From: Streptomyces sp. AC1-42W
GTDB taxonomy: Bacteria; Actinomycetota; Actinomycetes; Streptomycetales; Streptomycetaceae
Direction: 5' to 3'
NCBI RefSeq assembly: GCF_003248355.1
Contig: NZ_QKWY01000001.1
Span: forward strand, 2,872,001-2,936,000
Length of the DNA: 64,000 nt
Of the stretch, positions 37,911 through 46,846 are shown piece after piece. The notes under the pieces were generated by a model, which searched no databases, was not told the DNA's origin, and saw only the letters and a list, made by a program, of their open reading frames with translations. Position numbers and translations under genes: made by a program. Each line of letters begins with the position of its first letter. Position 1 is the stretch's first letter.

Positions 37911-38014
37911 CCCTCTGACCGTTTTGTGTCTCTTCGGGTAGCTCGTACAGCGGTGTGTAACTTTGCGTCATGCGGCCATTCCAGTGACAGGAGGCCGTCC
38001 GGTAAGTTGGCTCC

Positions 38015-38506
38015 ATGCATGCGGAGAGTGACGAGCGGGACGGAGTCGCCCCAGCGGCGAAGCCGGATTCCGAGGCGGGGCAGGCGTCCCGCGACGCGAC
38101 GGGGGACGTCATACCGGGAGTGACCAAGGAGGACGCGCCGCTCGGCTCCAGAGCGCCGGGCTTCATCCAGGCATCCAGAGCGCTGCACCTGAGCTGGCAG
38201 GCCGGCGTCTTCGTGGTGGGCCTCGCCGTCGTGGTGGCCGGCATCATCATGCTGCCGCTGCCGGGCCCCGGCTGGCTGGTGATCTTCGGCGGCATGGCGA
38301 TCTGGGCGACCGAGTTCGTCTGGGCCCAGCTGGTGCTGCGCTGGACCCGGCGCAAGGTCACCGAGGCCGCCCAGCGCGCCCTCGACCCCAAGGTCCGGCG
38401 CCGCAACATCATCCTCACGGTCGTCGGACTCGTGATCATCGCGGTGCTCGTCGGGATCTACGTCTGGAAGTTCGGGATCGTCATGCCGTGGAAGATCCAC
38501 GAGTGA
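38015..38506 (+). CDS. PGPGW-type membrane protein (TIGR02611-like)
   Basis: The 163-residue protein has a hydrophilic N terminus of about 55 residues, then helices GVFVVGLAVVVAGIIMLPLP and LVIFGGMAIWATEFVWAQLV joined by the signature PLPGPGWLV, and a third helix (IILTVVGLVIIAVLVGIYVW). This signature defines a small family of actinobacterial membrane proteins with no known function. It diverges from ssgB, with about 190 bases of shared regulatory space. Confidence 0.88.
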   Translation: MHAESDERDGVAPAAKPDSEAGQASRDATGDVIPGVTKEDAPLGSRAPGFIQASRALHLSWQAGVFVVGLAVVVAGIIMLPLPGPGWLVIFGGMAIWATEFVWAQLVLRWTRRKVTEAAQRALDPKVRRRNIILTVVGLVIIAVLVGIYVWKFGIVMPWKIHE

Positions 38507-38560
38507 TCCCGAGGTGGTCGGGGGGCACCGCTGACATGCGGTAATGTTTGCGGTGCGCCG

Positions 38561-38632
38561 GGGCGATTAGCTCAGTGGGAGAGCGCTTCGTTCACACCGA
38601 AGAGGTCACTGGTTCGAACCCAGTATCGCCCA
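38561..38632 (+). tRNA. tRNA-Val (CAC)
   Basis: 72 nt, acceptor GGGCGAT/ATCGCCC, anticodon loop TTCACAC giving CAC, T-arm CTGGTTCGAACCCAG, discriminator A, CCA not encoded. An identical copy is at 41772. A TAATGT at about 38542 may be its -10. Confidence 0.97.
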
Positions 38633-38640
38633 CCCGGACC

Positions 38641-38675
38641 GAGGGCCCGGAAGCCGTAGAGGCTTCCGGGCCCTC
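38641..38675. terminator. Terminator after tRNA-Val(CAC), shared with the convergent membrane-protein gene
   Basis: A perfect 15-bp stem GAGGGCCCGGAAGCC and complement with a GTAGA loop. Confidence 0.92.
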
Positions 38676-38690
38676 GGCGTTCCCGCCCGC

Positions 38691-41201
38691 TCACCGCATC
38701 CGGCCCAGCGCCTCCCGCAGCCGCCGGGCGTCCCGCAGCCGCCTCTCGTACGTCGCCCCCACCGCCAGCAGCAGCACCCCCGCCAGAGCCGGCACCACCC
38801 AGCGCGGCAGCGCCCCCGCCACCTGCACCACATACGGCGCCAGCTCGTGCAGCGCGTCCAGCGCCAGCACCGCACCACCCAGCACCAGCAGCGCCTGCAG
38901 CCGCAGCCGCGCCCCCACCAGCGTCACCACCAGGGCCGCGAGCCCCAGCAGCAGCGGACGCGTCCAGTGCGGGTCCGTCCAGGCCGCGCCCAGCGACGGC
39001 ACCAGCGTCACCGACAGACCCGCCCCGTACGCCGCCCACGACGAGGCCGCCGGATCGCGCCGCCGACGCAGCACCCCGACCACCAGCGCCGGCACCGTCA
39101 CCGGCAGCGTGTACGCCTCCGGCGCCGACACCCCCGCCACCGAGAGCCGCACCCAGGCCGCCAGGACGAACAACCCCGTCGCGAGATACCCGGCCGACGG
39201 GCGCCGCTCCGCACGCAGCGCCGTCCCCGCCGCCAGCACCCCGCACAGCGCCAGCACCAGCGCCAGGAACCGCGCGTCGCCCACCGCCATCGCCACGGCC
39301 ACCACACCCACCGCCGCACCCGCCACCTCGACCGGCAGCGCCACCGCGTGCCCCTTCAACCGGGCACCGAGCACCACCGTCACCGCCGGCACCACCAGCA
39401 GCAGCACAGCCGCCTCGTGCACCGCCCACCCCAGCGAGGCCCCCAGCGCGCCCATCGGCACCCCGGCGCACACCACCGCCGCACAGGCCGCCGCCGGCAC
39501 CACCACCGGCGACACCCCCGCACGGCCGTCCAGCACGACCGCCAGCCCCGCGAACACCACCAGCAACACACCGAACACCGTGTACGTGCCCGCCTCCGTC
39601 GCCAGCGACAGCAGCCCCGCACCCAGCGCACCGGCCGCCCCGACCACCGCGGCCGTCACCGCCACACCCCGCGCACCCGCCCGCAGCGCGGCCACCGCCA
39701 GGGCGAACGACGCCACCACCAGCACCAGCCGCACCGCCAGCGCCGCCGCGAACGACAGATCCAGCGCCACCGGCAGCACCAGCAGCCCCGCCCAGCCCGA
39801 CGCCACCGCCGCCGAACCCGCCGCACCGCGCCAGGCCGGACCCACCGCCACCGCAGGACCCGCCCACCCGAGCAGACCCTCCCACCACCGGTACGCCGCG
39901 CCCAGCGCCACCGCCACCAGCAGCAGCACCACCGGCGCGTACGCCATCTCCGACCACGGCAGCTCCACCGCGCCCACCGCGCCCCGCGCCCCGTCGCGCG
40001 GAACCCCGGACCACACCCCGCCGAGCCGCGACACCGGACCCACCGCGACCACCGTCACCGGCGGCAGCGACACCAGCACCGACCCCGCGACCACCGCACC
40101 CGAGGCCCACCCGAGCCCACGCCCCACCGAAACCCCCAGCGGAGCCCGCACCCCGACCAGCAGCACCCCGCCGCACAGCAGATACGCGAGCACCGGCCAC
40201 CCGTCCGCCGGCCCGGCCGCGGGCACCCCGCCCACCGCCGCGACCGCCGCCAGACCGGCCACCGCGCCACCGGCCACCGCGAACGCCGCCGGAGCCCTCC
40301 GGGCCCCCGCCAGCGCCGCTGCCGCACCCGCCAGCAGCAGCGCCCCCGGCACCACCGCACCCGCGGGACCGCCCGCCGACAGCGACTCCACCAGCGCCAC
40401 CAGCAGCCCGGACCCACCCGTCACACACAGCGCGACACACGCCGTGACCCGCACCGGAACCCGGCCGCCCCGCAGTGCCACCACGCCGTCCAGCGCCGCC
40501 GTCACCAGCAGCGCCGCCGCGAACCACAACGGCCCCGCGTCCGCCGCCCACGCCCACAGCACCAACGGCAGCTGCGCCGAGCACACCGCCAGCGGCAACG
40601 GCAGCCGCAACCGGTCAAGCAGCAGCCCGTAGGCCCCCCACAGCACCGCGAGCACCGCCGCCGCGGTCGCCGTGTACCCGGCACCGTCCGCGTCCGGCAC
40701 CGCCACCTCGTACACCGCGTACGCGTCGAGCACCATCAGCACCGAAGCCAGCGCCGCCAGCGCCTCCGCCGTCGACGACAGCCCCCGCCGCAGCAGCGCC
40801 ACCGGAGCCAGCAGCGCCCCGGCCGTCACCGCCGTCAGCACCGCGCTGCGCCCGCCGATGCCCATGTCGCCCCAGCTCACCAGCGTGAACGCCAGCGCCG
40901 CCACCGCCAGCAGCAGCCCGCCGAGCACCAGCAGCACGTTCTGCGCACTGGGCGCCGCGGCCTGCGGCGGGCCGAACCCACCCGCCGCCGGAACGGCGGC
41001 CGGACCCCACGGCGCCACCGGGCCCCGCCCCGGAGGCGGACCCCACGGTGCCGGACCGGCGGCGGGCGCGGCGGCAGCGGCCCCGAGCACCCGCACCAGC
41101 CAGGCACGCCGGGTCAGCAGCTGTGCCCGGCGGGCGTCGAGTCGGGCCAGTTCACGATCGAGGAGCGCCAGTTCCTCGGCGGGCGGCGGCACATGTTCCA
41201 T
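38691..41201 (-). CDS. Very large multi-pass membrane protein (SCO7613 C-terminal-domain type), unknown function
   Basis: The 836-residue protein starts with a helical coiled-coil-like segment (PAEELALLDRELARLDARRA, residues about 7-45), a Pro/Ala/Gly-rich linker, and then from about residue 88 an almost unbroken run of more than 20 hydrophobic helices separated by short polar turns. Composition is dominated by Ala, Val, Leu and Gly. I recognise it as the Streptomyces family annotated after the SCO7613 C-terminal domain; no activity is known. No strong ribosome-binding site is visible before the ATG at 41201. It is enclosed by two identical tRNA-Val genes. Confidence 0.85.
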   Translation of the reverse strand: MEHVPPPAEELALLDRELARLDARRAQLLTRRAWLVRVLGAAAAAPAAGPAPWGPPPGRGPVAPWGPAAVPAAGGFGPPQAAAPSAQNVLLVLGGLLLAVAALAFTLVSWGDMGIGGRSAVLTAVTAGALLAPVALLRRGLSSTAEALAALASVLMVLDAYAVYEVAVPDADGAGYTATAAAVLAVLWGAYGLLLDRLRLPLPLAVCSAQLPLVLWAWAADAGPLWFAAALLVTAALDGVVALRGGRVPVRVTACVALCVTGGSGLLVALVESLSAGGPAGAVVPGALLLAGAAAALAGARRAPAAFAVAGGAVAGLAAVAAVGGVPAAGPADGWPVLAYLLCGGVLLVGVRAPLGVSVGRGLGWASGAVVAGSVLVSLPPVTVVAVGPVSRLGGVWSGVPRDGARGAVGAVELPWSEMAYAPVVLLLVAVALGAAYRWWEGLLGWAGPAVAVGPAWRGAAGSAAVASGWAGLLVLPVALDLSFAAALAVRLVLVVASFALAVAALRAGARGVAVTAAVVGAAGALGAGLLSLATEAGTYTVFGVLLVVFAGLAVVLDGRAGVSPVVVPAAACAAVVCAGVPMGALGASLGWAVHEAAVLLLVVPAVTVVLGARLKGHAVALPVEVAGAAVGVVAVAMAVGDARFLALVLALCGVLAAGTALRAERRPSAGYLATGLFVLAAWVRLSVAGVSAPEAYTLPVTVPALVVGVLRRRRDPAASSWAAYGAGLSVTLVPSLGAAWTDPHWTRPLLLGLAALVVTLVGARLRLQALLVLGGAVLALDALHELAPYVVQVAGALPRWVVPALAGVLLLAVGATYERRLRDARRLREALGRMR

Positions 41202-41285
41202 GGCCGCGAGTGTGCTGCGCGCCACGGCCGGGGGACATGCGCGCGGGTACTCAGATCGCCGCCTGAGTACCCGCATCCTGGGGCG

Positions 41286-41732
41286 ATGGACTGGAACCAC
41301 TACCGATTCGTCAGCGTATGGGTGTTTCCCGCACCACCCGGAGCCGTCTACGCCCACCTCGCACACATCGAGGACTACCCCCGGTGGTGGCCGCAGGTCC
41401 GCGAGGCCACCCGCTCCGACGACGGCTCCGGCACCACCCGCGTCCGCTCCTTCCTCCCCTACGACCTCGTCACCACCGTCAGCGAACGGCGCCGCGACCC
41501 GGCGCACGGCATCCTGGAGGCCGCGCTCGGCGGCGATCTCGACGGCTGGGCCCGCTGGACGGTCACCGCCTACGGCTCCGGCACCCGCGTCGTGTACGAG
41601 CAGGAGGTCGAGGTGCGCCGCACCCTGCTGCGGGCCCTCGCCCTGCCCTGCCGGCCGGTGTTCCGCGCCAACCACGCCCTGATGATGCGCGCCGGACGCC
41701 GCGGCCTCGCGGCCGCGCTGCAAGCGGTTTGA
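41286..41732 (+). CDS. SRPBCC (START/polyketide-cyclase-like) domain protein
   Basis: The 148-residue protein has the SRPBCC helix-grip pattern: FVSVWVFPAPPGAVYAHLAH, IEDYPRWWPQVREA, a central strand series (TTRVRSFLPYDLVTTVSERR), and a long C-terminal helix. Such proteins bind hydrophobic ligands; a few act as aromatases or cyclases, but nothing here indicates a polyketide pathway. It diverges from the large membrane-protein gene across 84 bases and ends 39 bases before the second tRNA-Val(CAC). Confidence 0.85.
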   Translation: MDWNHYRFVSVWVFPAPPGAVYAHLAHIEDYPRWWPQVREATRSDDGSGTTRVRSFLPYDLVTTVSERRRDPAHGILEAALGGDLDGWARWTVTAYGSGTRVVYEQEVEVRRTLLRALALPCRPVFRANHALMMRAGRRGLAAALQAV

Positions 41733-41771
41733 ACGACGGCCGCCCGGCCCTGTATGGTTCAACCCGTTGCC

Positions 41772-41843
41772 GGGCGATTAGCTCAGTGGGAGAGCGCTTC
41801 GTTCACACCGAAGAGGTCACTGGTTCGAACCCAGTATCGCCCA
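41772..41843 (+). tRNA. tRNA-Val (CAC), second identical copy
   Basis: Base-for-base the same 72-nt gene as at 38561, with anticodon loop TTCACAC. The flanks differ, apart from CCC immediately after. Confidence 0.97.
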
Positions 41844-41850
41844 CCCCGGA

Positions 41851-41887
41851 GAAGCCGGTCCGTCAGTTCCACCGACGGACCGGCTTC
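41851..41887. terminator. Terminator after the second tRNA-Val(CAC)
   Basis: A perfect 14-bp stem GAAGCCGGTCCGTC and complement with a nine-base loop. It also faces the end of the convergent exonuclease gene. Confidence 0.92.
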
Positions 41888-41937
41888 CGCGTATCCGCAC
41901 CCACCCCATGTGCCCGTGTCCGCCCGGCCGCGCGCCC

Positions 41938-42663
41938 TCACGCGGCGGTACGCAGCTCCCGCCGCAGCGGCCAGGCCGGGTCCACCGTCTCCGGCGTCCC
42001 GCTCCGGGCGAACCACGCCTGCAGCCCGCGCGCCTGGGCGGCGTGCCACACCGCCTGGAGCGTATGCAGCTCCGCCGGGGTCAGCCGCTCCAGCCGCGCC
42101 GAGAACCGGCGCCCCACCGCCCGGACCAGCTCCAGCGAGGCCGAGGCGTCCGCCGCCGCGTCATGCGCACCCGCCAGCGGCACGCCGTACAGCTCACACA
42201 GGTCGGTGAGCGTGCGCCGGCCCTTGCGATAGCGGTCCAGATGCTTGTCCAGCACACGCGGATCGAGCACACACAGCGGCGACCGCTCCAGATACGCCCC
42301 CAGCGACGACGCCCGATGCCGCCTCAACTCCCGGTCCAGCAGCGTCAGGTCGAACGGCGCGTTCATCACCACCAGCGGCCGGCCCGCCGCGCACTGCTCG
42401 GCCAGCGCACGGGCCATCTCCTCCACCGCCGGGGCCGGCCACCGCCCGTTGCGCCGCAGATGGTCGTCGGTCAGCCCGTGGATCTCCGTCGCCCCCGGCG
42501 GCACCGGCACCCCCGGATTCACCAGCCAGCGACTGACCCGCACCGGCCCGTCCGCCCTGTCCTGGACGACCAGGGCGGCCGAAACGATCCGGTCCCCCTC
42601 GACGTCCACACCCGTCGTCTCCGTGTCGAAAGCGGCCAGCGGCCCTTCGTACCAGTGAGTCAT
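41938..42663 (-). CDS. DEDD-type 3'-5' exonuclease (DnaQ-like)
   Basis: The 241-residue protein has Exo I FDTETTGVD (Asp13, Glu15), Exo II in NAPFDLTLLDRE (Asp), and Exo III GAHDAAADASAS with the catalytic His and Asp, that is the DEDDh pattern of DnaQ/epsilon-like exonucleases. A C-terminal extension of about 60 residues (ERLTPAELHTLQAVWHAAQA) is not part of the core. It is a free-standing exonuclease, probably in DNA repair or RNA turnover. The ATG at 42663 has GGAG upstream; the frame extends further but without similarity. Confidence 0.93.
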   Translation of the reverse strand: MTHWYEGPLAAFDTETTGVDVEGDRIVSAALVVQDRADGPVRVSRWLVNPGVPVPPGATEIHGLTDDHLRRNGRWPAPAVEEMARALAEQCAAGRPLVVMNAPFDLTLLDRELRRHRASSLGAYLERSPLCVLDPRVLDKHLDRYRKGRRTLTDLCELYGVPLAGAHDAAADASASLELVRAVGRRFSARLERLTPAELHTLQAVWHAAQARGLQAWFARSGTPETVDPAWPLRRELRTAA

Positions 42664-42850
42664 CCCCGAACTCCTCGCACCCGCACGGCAGATGGTGGTC
42701 CCCCTGCCCGGTTCGGTGATACCCGCGCCAATTGCCTGATACGCCGTTTGCGGACGACCCCGTGCGGTGACAACACAAGTACCGGCGGCGGAAGTTGACC
42801 GCCCGCCACCCCTCATCCCCATCGGTACGGCCCGGAAGGCTTACGCAGCC

Positions 42851-43417
42851 ATGGCGCTCGCGCAGCCCGAACCGAGCGGGCTGCTGCCCCAGCGGACCGC
42901 ACCGCTGCGCGGCACACTCGCCACAACCGCCTGCATGGAGACCCTCCAGGTGGGCTATCTGCACGCCGTCGCCGCCGCGGCGGGCTGCTCGCTGTCGCAG
43001 CCCTTCCCCGACAACGGCATCGACTGGCATGTCAGCCACGGCGCCCCCGGCCATGTCGTCGACGACGAGGTGACCATCAAGGTCCAGCTGAAGTGCACCT
43101 ACCAGATCCCGCCCCGGCCGCCCGGCCGGACGTTCTCCTTCACGCTGGACAACGCCCACCTCGTGAAGCTCGCCCGGACACCCGTCTCGGTGCACAAGAT
43201 CCTGGTCGTGATGCTCGTCCCGCGCAGCCGCGACGACTGGCTGCGTGCCGGGCCCGACAGCCTCGACCTGCGGCACTGCTGCTACTGGACCAACCTGGCC
43301 GGCCACCCCGTGACCGGCCGCCACCGGACCACCGTGCGGCTCCTGACCTCGCGCGTCTTCGACGACCGGGCGCTCTGCGAGATCATGACCCGCGTCGGGG
43401 CGGGAGGGAGACCCTGA
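42851..43417 (+). CDS. DUF4365-type protein, PD-(D/E)XK nuclease-like
   Basis: The 188-residue protein matches the DUF4365 pattern. An N-terminal helix (CMETLQVGYLHAVAAAAGC) is followed by DNGIDWHVSHG, VTIKVQLKCT and later HKILVVMLVPRS and CCYWTNL. The GID...QLK pair fits the PD-(D/E)XK nuclease core with QXK instead of (D/E)XK, as in many DUF4365 and restriction-like folds. Nuclease activity is inferred only. The start at 42851 is chosen over 42767 because the first 28 codons lack coding bias. It overlaps the next gene by TGATG. Confidence 0.75.
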   Translation: MALAQPEPSGLLPQRTAPLRGTLATTACMETLQVGYLHAVAAAAGCSLSQPFPDNGIDWHVSHGAPGHVVDDEVTIKVQLKCTYQIPPRPPGRTFSFTLDNAHLVKLARTPVSVHKILVVMLVPRSRDDWLRAGPDSLDLRHCCYWTNLAGHPVTGRHRTTVRLLTSRVFDDRALCEIMTRVGAGGRP

Positions 43418-44667
43418 TGCACGAGCCCACCGGCCGGCCCCGTTCCGTACGCCTCTTCGGCGAACCCTCCGCACCCGCGCCGGTCCCGCCCGACCCCGCC
43501 CACGTCGACCCCGCCGTCCTGAGCGCCCTGCTCGCCCGGCACGGCTGGCGGCGGCGCGGCGGGGGCGGCGGCGGGGACGGCCCCTACAGCCGCTGGACCC
43601 CGCCCACCGGCACCACCAGCCTGCTCGTCCCCCGCACCCGGACCTTCCCCGACAGCGACGAGCTGCTCGGCGAGGCCCTCACCGCGCTCGCCCGCACCGC
43701 CGCACCCGCCGCCCACGAGATCCTGACCGCCCTCGCCGTGCCCAGCGACGAGATCCGCTGGCGCCGCGACATCCCCGAACCCGCCTCCGGCGCGGCCGAC
43801 TGGCTCGACGCCGAACGGCTGCACGCCGCCGCCCGGCAGATCCTGCTGGCCGGCGCCCTCGCAGTCCGCGACCGGGCCGGCCACCACGGCGCCCGCCACC
43901 GGGCACGCGCATACGCCGCCCTCGGCCCCGTCCTGACCGGCCCCGTCCCCGGTGGGCGGACGCTCACCGCCTTCGTCCCCGTCGACCCCGGCCGCCCCGC
44001 CGCCGTACGCCTCCACCACGCCCTGCGCGCCACCCGCGAAGCCGTCGACCACCAGCGCGCCACCGGCGGCATGGACGCCTTCGACGAGGCCGTCGCGGCA
44101 GGCGTCAGCCGGGAACTGACCCAGGCCCTGATCGTCCTCGTCCGCGGCTCGCAGGGCGCCGCCGTCGCCCTGGACTGGGCGCCAGCCGCCGGCACCCCCG
44201 ACGGCTGCACCGCCCGCCCCGAACCCGTCGCCTTCTCACCGGGCGACCTGCCGGCCCTGCGCCGCGCCGGCGCCCGCTACCTGCGCGACGAGCCCGCCGT
44301 CACCGTGACGATCACCGGCGCCGTGGTCCGGCTGCGCCGCCCCGGACCGCGCGGCGCCGGGATCGTACGCCTGCGGGTCCTGGCCGGCGCCGAGGTGCCG
44401 TACGTACGGATCGAGCTCGACGAGGAGGCGTACCGGATCGCGGGACAGGCCCATCTCGTGGGGCTGCCGATCCGGGTCTCGGGCCGGCTGGAGAGCCGGG
44501 GCGGCTTCCGGCGGCTCACCGGCGCCTCGCAGGTCGTCCCCGTACAGGTGGACGACGAGGAGCGGGACCGGCTGATGAAGTCGCTCCAGGAGAACGTCTC
44601 CTCCTTCGAGGAAGCGTGCACGGGGGAGTGGGGAAGGGAGGAGGGCCTTCGCGACACAGCCTTTTAG
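43417..44667 (+). CDS. Protein of unknown function (416 aa), coupled to the DUF4365 gene
   Basis: I do not recognise a family. The protein is Ala/Arg/Pro-rich. It has a Gly run (RRRGGGGGGDG) near residue 50, a region PYVRIELDEEAYRIAGQAHL about 60 residues from the end that looks like a small beta-rich domain, and a C-terminal LMKSLQENVSSFEEA helix. No signal peptide or membrane helix. The ATG overlaps the stop of the PD-(D/E)XK-like gene (TGATG), so the two products are likely functional partners. thrS follows 81 bases downstream. Confidence 0.7.
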   Translation: MHEPTGRPRSVRLFGEPSAPAPVPPDPAHVDPAVLSALLARHGWRRRGGGGGGDGPYSRWTPPTGTTSLLVPRTRTFPDSDELLGEALTALARTAAPAAHEILTALAVPSDEIRWRRDIPEPASGAADWLDAERLHAAARQILLAGALAVRDRAGHHGARHRARAYAALGPVLTGPVPGGRTLTAFVPVDPGRPAAVRLHHALRATREAVDHQRATGGMDAFDEAVAAGVSRELTQALIVLVRGSQGAAVALDWAPAAGTPDGCTARPEPVAFSPGDLPALRRAGARYLRDEPAVTVTITGAVVRLRRPGPRGAGIVRLRVLAGAEVPYVRIELDEEAYRIAGQAHLVGLPIRVSGRLESRGGFRRLTGASQVVPVQVDDEERDRLMKSLQENVSSFEEACTGEWGREEGLRDTAF

Positions 44668-44748
44668 CGAAGCGGGCCCTCGGCTCGGTACGATTCCCTC
44701 TGCACGCGCCAGCGGAGTGCGGTGCGCCCCCTGAGTCAGGAGAGACCG

Positions 44749-46725
44749 GTGTCAGACGTCCGTGTGACCATCCAACGCGATTCCGAGCGGGAAGAGCGCG
44801 TGGTGACGACGGGCACTACGGCGGCCGACCTCTTCCCCGGCGAGCGCACCGTCGTCGCCGCCCGCGTCGGCGGCGAGCTGAAGGACCTCGCGTACGAGCC
44901 CAAGGACGGCGAGACCGTCGAGCCCGTCGAGATCACCTCCGAGGACGGCCTCGACATCCTGCGGCACTCCACCGCGCACGTCATGGCCCAGGCCGTGCAG
45001 CAGCTCTTCCCCGAGGCCAAGCTCGGCATCGGCCCGCCGGTCAAGGACGGCTTCTACTACGACTTCGACGTCGAGAAGCCGTTCACGCCCGAGGACCTCA
45101 AGGCCATCGAGAAGCGGATGCAGGAGATCCAGAAGCGGGGCCAGAAGTTCTCCCGCCGCGTGGTCTCCGACGAGGACGCCCGCGAGGAGCTGGCCGACGA
45201 GCCGTACAAGCTGGAGCTCATCGGCATCAAGGGCTCCGCCTCCTCGGACGACGGCGCGGACGTCGAGGTGGGCGGCGGCGAGCTGACCATCTACGACAAC
45301 CTCGACCCGAAGACCGGCGAACTGTGCTGGCGCGACCTCTGCCGGGGTCCGCACCTGCCCACGACCCGGTTCATCCCGGCGTTCAAGCTGATGCGGAACG
45401 CCGCCGCGTACTGGCGGGGCAGCGAGAAGAACCCGATGCTGCAGCGTATCTACGGCACCGCCTGGCCGACCAAGGACGAGCTGAAGGCGCACCTGGAGTT
45501 CCTGGAGGAGGCCGCCAAGCGCGACCACCGCAAGCTCGGCAACGAGCTGGACCTCTTCTCCTTCCCGGACGAGATCGGGCCCGGCCTCGCCGTCTTCCAC
45601 CCCAAGGGCGGCGTCATCCGCCGGGCCATGGAGGACTACTCGCGCCGCCGCCACGAGGAGGAGGGCTACGAGTTCGTCTACTCGCCGCACGCCACCAAGG
45701 GCAAGCTCTTCGAGAAGTCCGGCCACCTGGACTGGTACGCCGACGGCATGTACCCGCCCATGCAGCTCGACGACGGGGTGGACTACTACCTCAAGCCGAT
45801 GAACTGCCCGATGCACAACCTGATCTTCGACGCGCGCGGCCGTTCGTACCGTGAACTGCCCCTGCGCCTCTTCGAGTTCGGCACGGTGTACCGGTACGAG
45901 AAGTCGGGCGTCGTGCACGGCCTGACCCGCTCGCGCGGCTTCACGCAGGACGACGCGCACATCTACTGCACCCGTGAGCAGATGGCGGAGGAGCTGGACC
46001 GGACGCTCACCTTCGTCCTGAACCTGCTCCGCGACTACGGGCTCACCGACTTCTACCTGGAGCTGTCCACCAAGGACGAGACCAAGTTCGTCGGGTCGGA
46101 CGAGACCTGGGAAGAGGCCACCGAGACGCTGCGCCAGGTCGCCGAGAAGCAGGGCCTGCCCCTGGTCCCGGACCCGGGCGGGGCCGCCTTCTACGGCCCG
46201 AAGATCTCGGTGCAGGCGCGGGACGCCATCGGGCGGACCTGGCAGATGTCGACCATCCAGCTCGACTTCAACCTGCCGGAGCGCTTCGACCTGGAGTACA
46301 CCGGTCCGGACGGCTCCAAGCAGCGCCCGGTCATGATCCACCGCGCGCTGTTCGGCTCCATCGAGCGCTTCTTCGCGGTGCTGCTTGAGCACTACGCGGG
46401 CGCTTTCCCGGTGTGGCTGGCCCCGGTGCAGGCGATGGGCATTCCGATCGGCGACACGCACATCCCGTACCTCCAGGAGTTCGCTTCGGAGGCGCGCAAG
46501 AAGGGGCTGCGCGTCGACGTGGACGCGTCGTCGGACCGGATGCAGAAGAAAATCAGGACCCACCAGAAGGCCAAGGTGCCGTTCATGATCATCGTCGGCG
46601 ACGACGACATGAACGCGGGCACGGTGTCGTTCCGGTACCGCGACGGTTCGCAGGAGAACGGCATCCCCCGTGACGAAGCGATCGCCAAGCTCGTTGACGT
46701 GGTGGAGCGTCGCGTGCAGGTGTGA
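44749..46725 (+). CDS. thrS: Threonine-tRNA ligase
   Basis: The 658-residue protein has the full ThrRS order: TGS domain (residues 1-65), editing domain with [10 protein letters not shown] (residues about 70-240), class II catalytic core with the zinc Cys in [10 protein letters not shown] and motif-2 [21 protein letters not shown], motif 3 in [15 protein letters not shown], and the anticodon-binding domain ([11 protein letters not shown]...). It charges tRNA-Thr and clears Ser-tRNA-Thr. The GTG start follows TCAGGAGAGACCG. No T-box was seen upstream. Its stop is one base from the CRISPR-like repeat at 46727. Confidence 0.97.
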   Translation: MSDVRVTIQRDSEREERVVTTGTTAADLFPGERTVVAARVGGELKDLAYEPKDGETVEPVEITSEDGLDILRHSTAHVMAQAVQQLFPEAKLGIGPPVKDGFYYDFDVEKPFTPEDLKAIEKRMQEIQKRGQKFSRRVVSDEDAREELADEPYKLELIGIKGSASSDDGADVEVGGGELTIYDNLDPKTGELCWRDLCRGPHLPTTRFIPAFKLMRNAAAYWRGSEKNPMLQRIYGTAWPTKDELKAHLEFLEEAAKRDHRKLGNELDLFSFPDEIGPGLAVFHPKGGVIRRAMEDYSRRRHEEEGYEFVYSPHATKGKLFEKSGHLDWYADGMYPPMQLDDGVDYYLKPMNCPMHNLIFDARGRSYRELPLRLFEFGTVYRYEKSGVVHGLTRSRGFTQDDAHIYCTREQMAEELDRTLTFVLNLLRDYGLTDFYLELSTKDETKFVGSDETWEEATETLRQVAEKQGLPLVPDPGGAAFYGPKISVQARDAIGRTWQMSTIQLDFNLPERFDLEYTGPDGSKQRPVMIHRALFGSIERFFAVLLEHYAGAFPVWLAPVQAMGIPIGDTHIPYLQEFASEARKKGLRVDVDASSDRMQKKIRTHQKAKVPFMIIVGDDDMNAGTVSFRYRDGSQENGIPRDEAIAKLVDVVERRVQV

Positions 46726-46726
46726 G

Positions 46727-46816
46727 GTGCTCCCCGCGCGAGCGGGGGTGGCCCGAAAATGCGCAACCACCACCGGGCGAAGGTTCCACGCTCCCCGCGC
46801 AAGCGGGGCTGGGCCC
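46727..46816 (+). CRISPR. Relic type I-E CRISPR unit: two repeats, one 32-nt spacer
   Basis: Repeat 1 (46727-46755, 29 nt) reads GTGCTCCCCGCGCGAGCGGG followed by GGTGGCCCG, very close to type I-E repeats of actinobacteria with the CCCCGCGC/GCGGGG hairpin. Repeat 2 (46788-46816) aligns at 23 of 29 positions, keeping the core CTCCCCGCGC-AGCGGGG. The spacer between is exactly 32 nt, giving the 61-nt period of I-E arrays. Repeat 1 begins one base after the thrS stop. No leader is evident and no cas genes are in the window. The degenerate second repeat fits the trailer end of an old array. Confidence 0.75.
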
Positions 46817-46846
46817 CCGGACGAGCTAGCCGCTCGCCGGGGGCCC
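46811..46846. terminator. Bidirectional terminator between thrS and the ion-channel gene
   Basis: GGGCCCCCGG pairs with CCGGGGGCCC; the inner CGAGC/GCTCG extends the stem. It overlaps the last bases of CRISPR repeat 2 and the channel's stop codon (46826-46828). Confidence 0.85.

Noticed and set aside
38847..41732. Long plus-strand open frame opposite the large membrane protein
   Set aside because: It is an Arg/His/Gln-rich shadow of the minus-strand gene with inverted codon bias. Only its end (41286-41732) is a real gene.
41286..41732. SRPBCC 'cyclase' plus pabB as signs of a polyketide or specialised-metabolite cluster
   Set aside because: No PKS, NRPS, ketosynthase or tailoring genes are present; these are isolated genes within housekeeping context.
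44668..44748. T-box or leader attenuator before thrS
   Set aside because: Only about 80 bases separate the genes and no T-box sequence or specifier structure is visible.
46727..46816. Complete CRISPR-Cas system
   Set aside because: Only two repeats and one spacer are seen and no cas gene is in the window; reported as a relic only.
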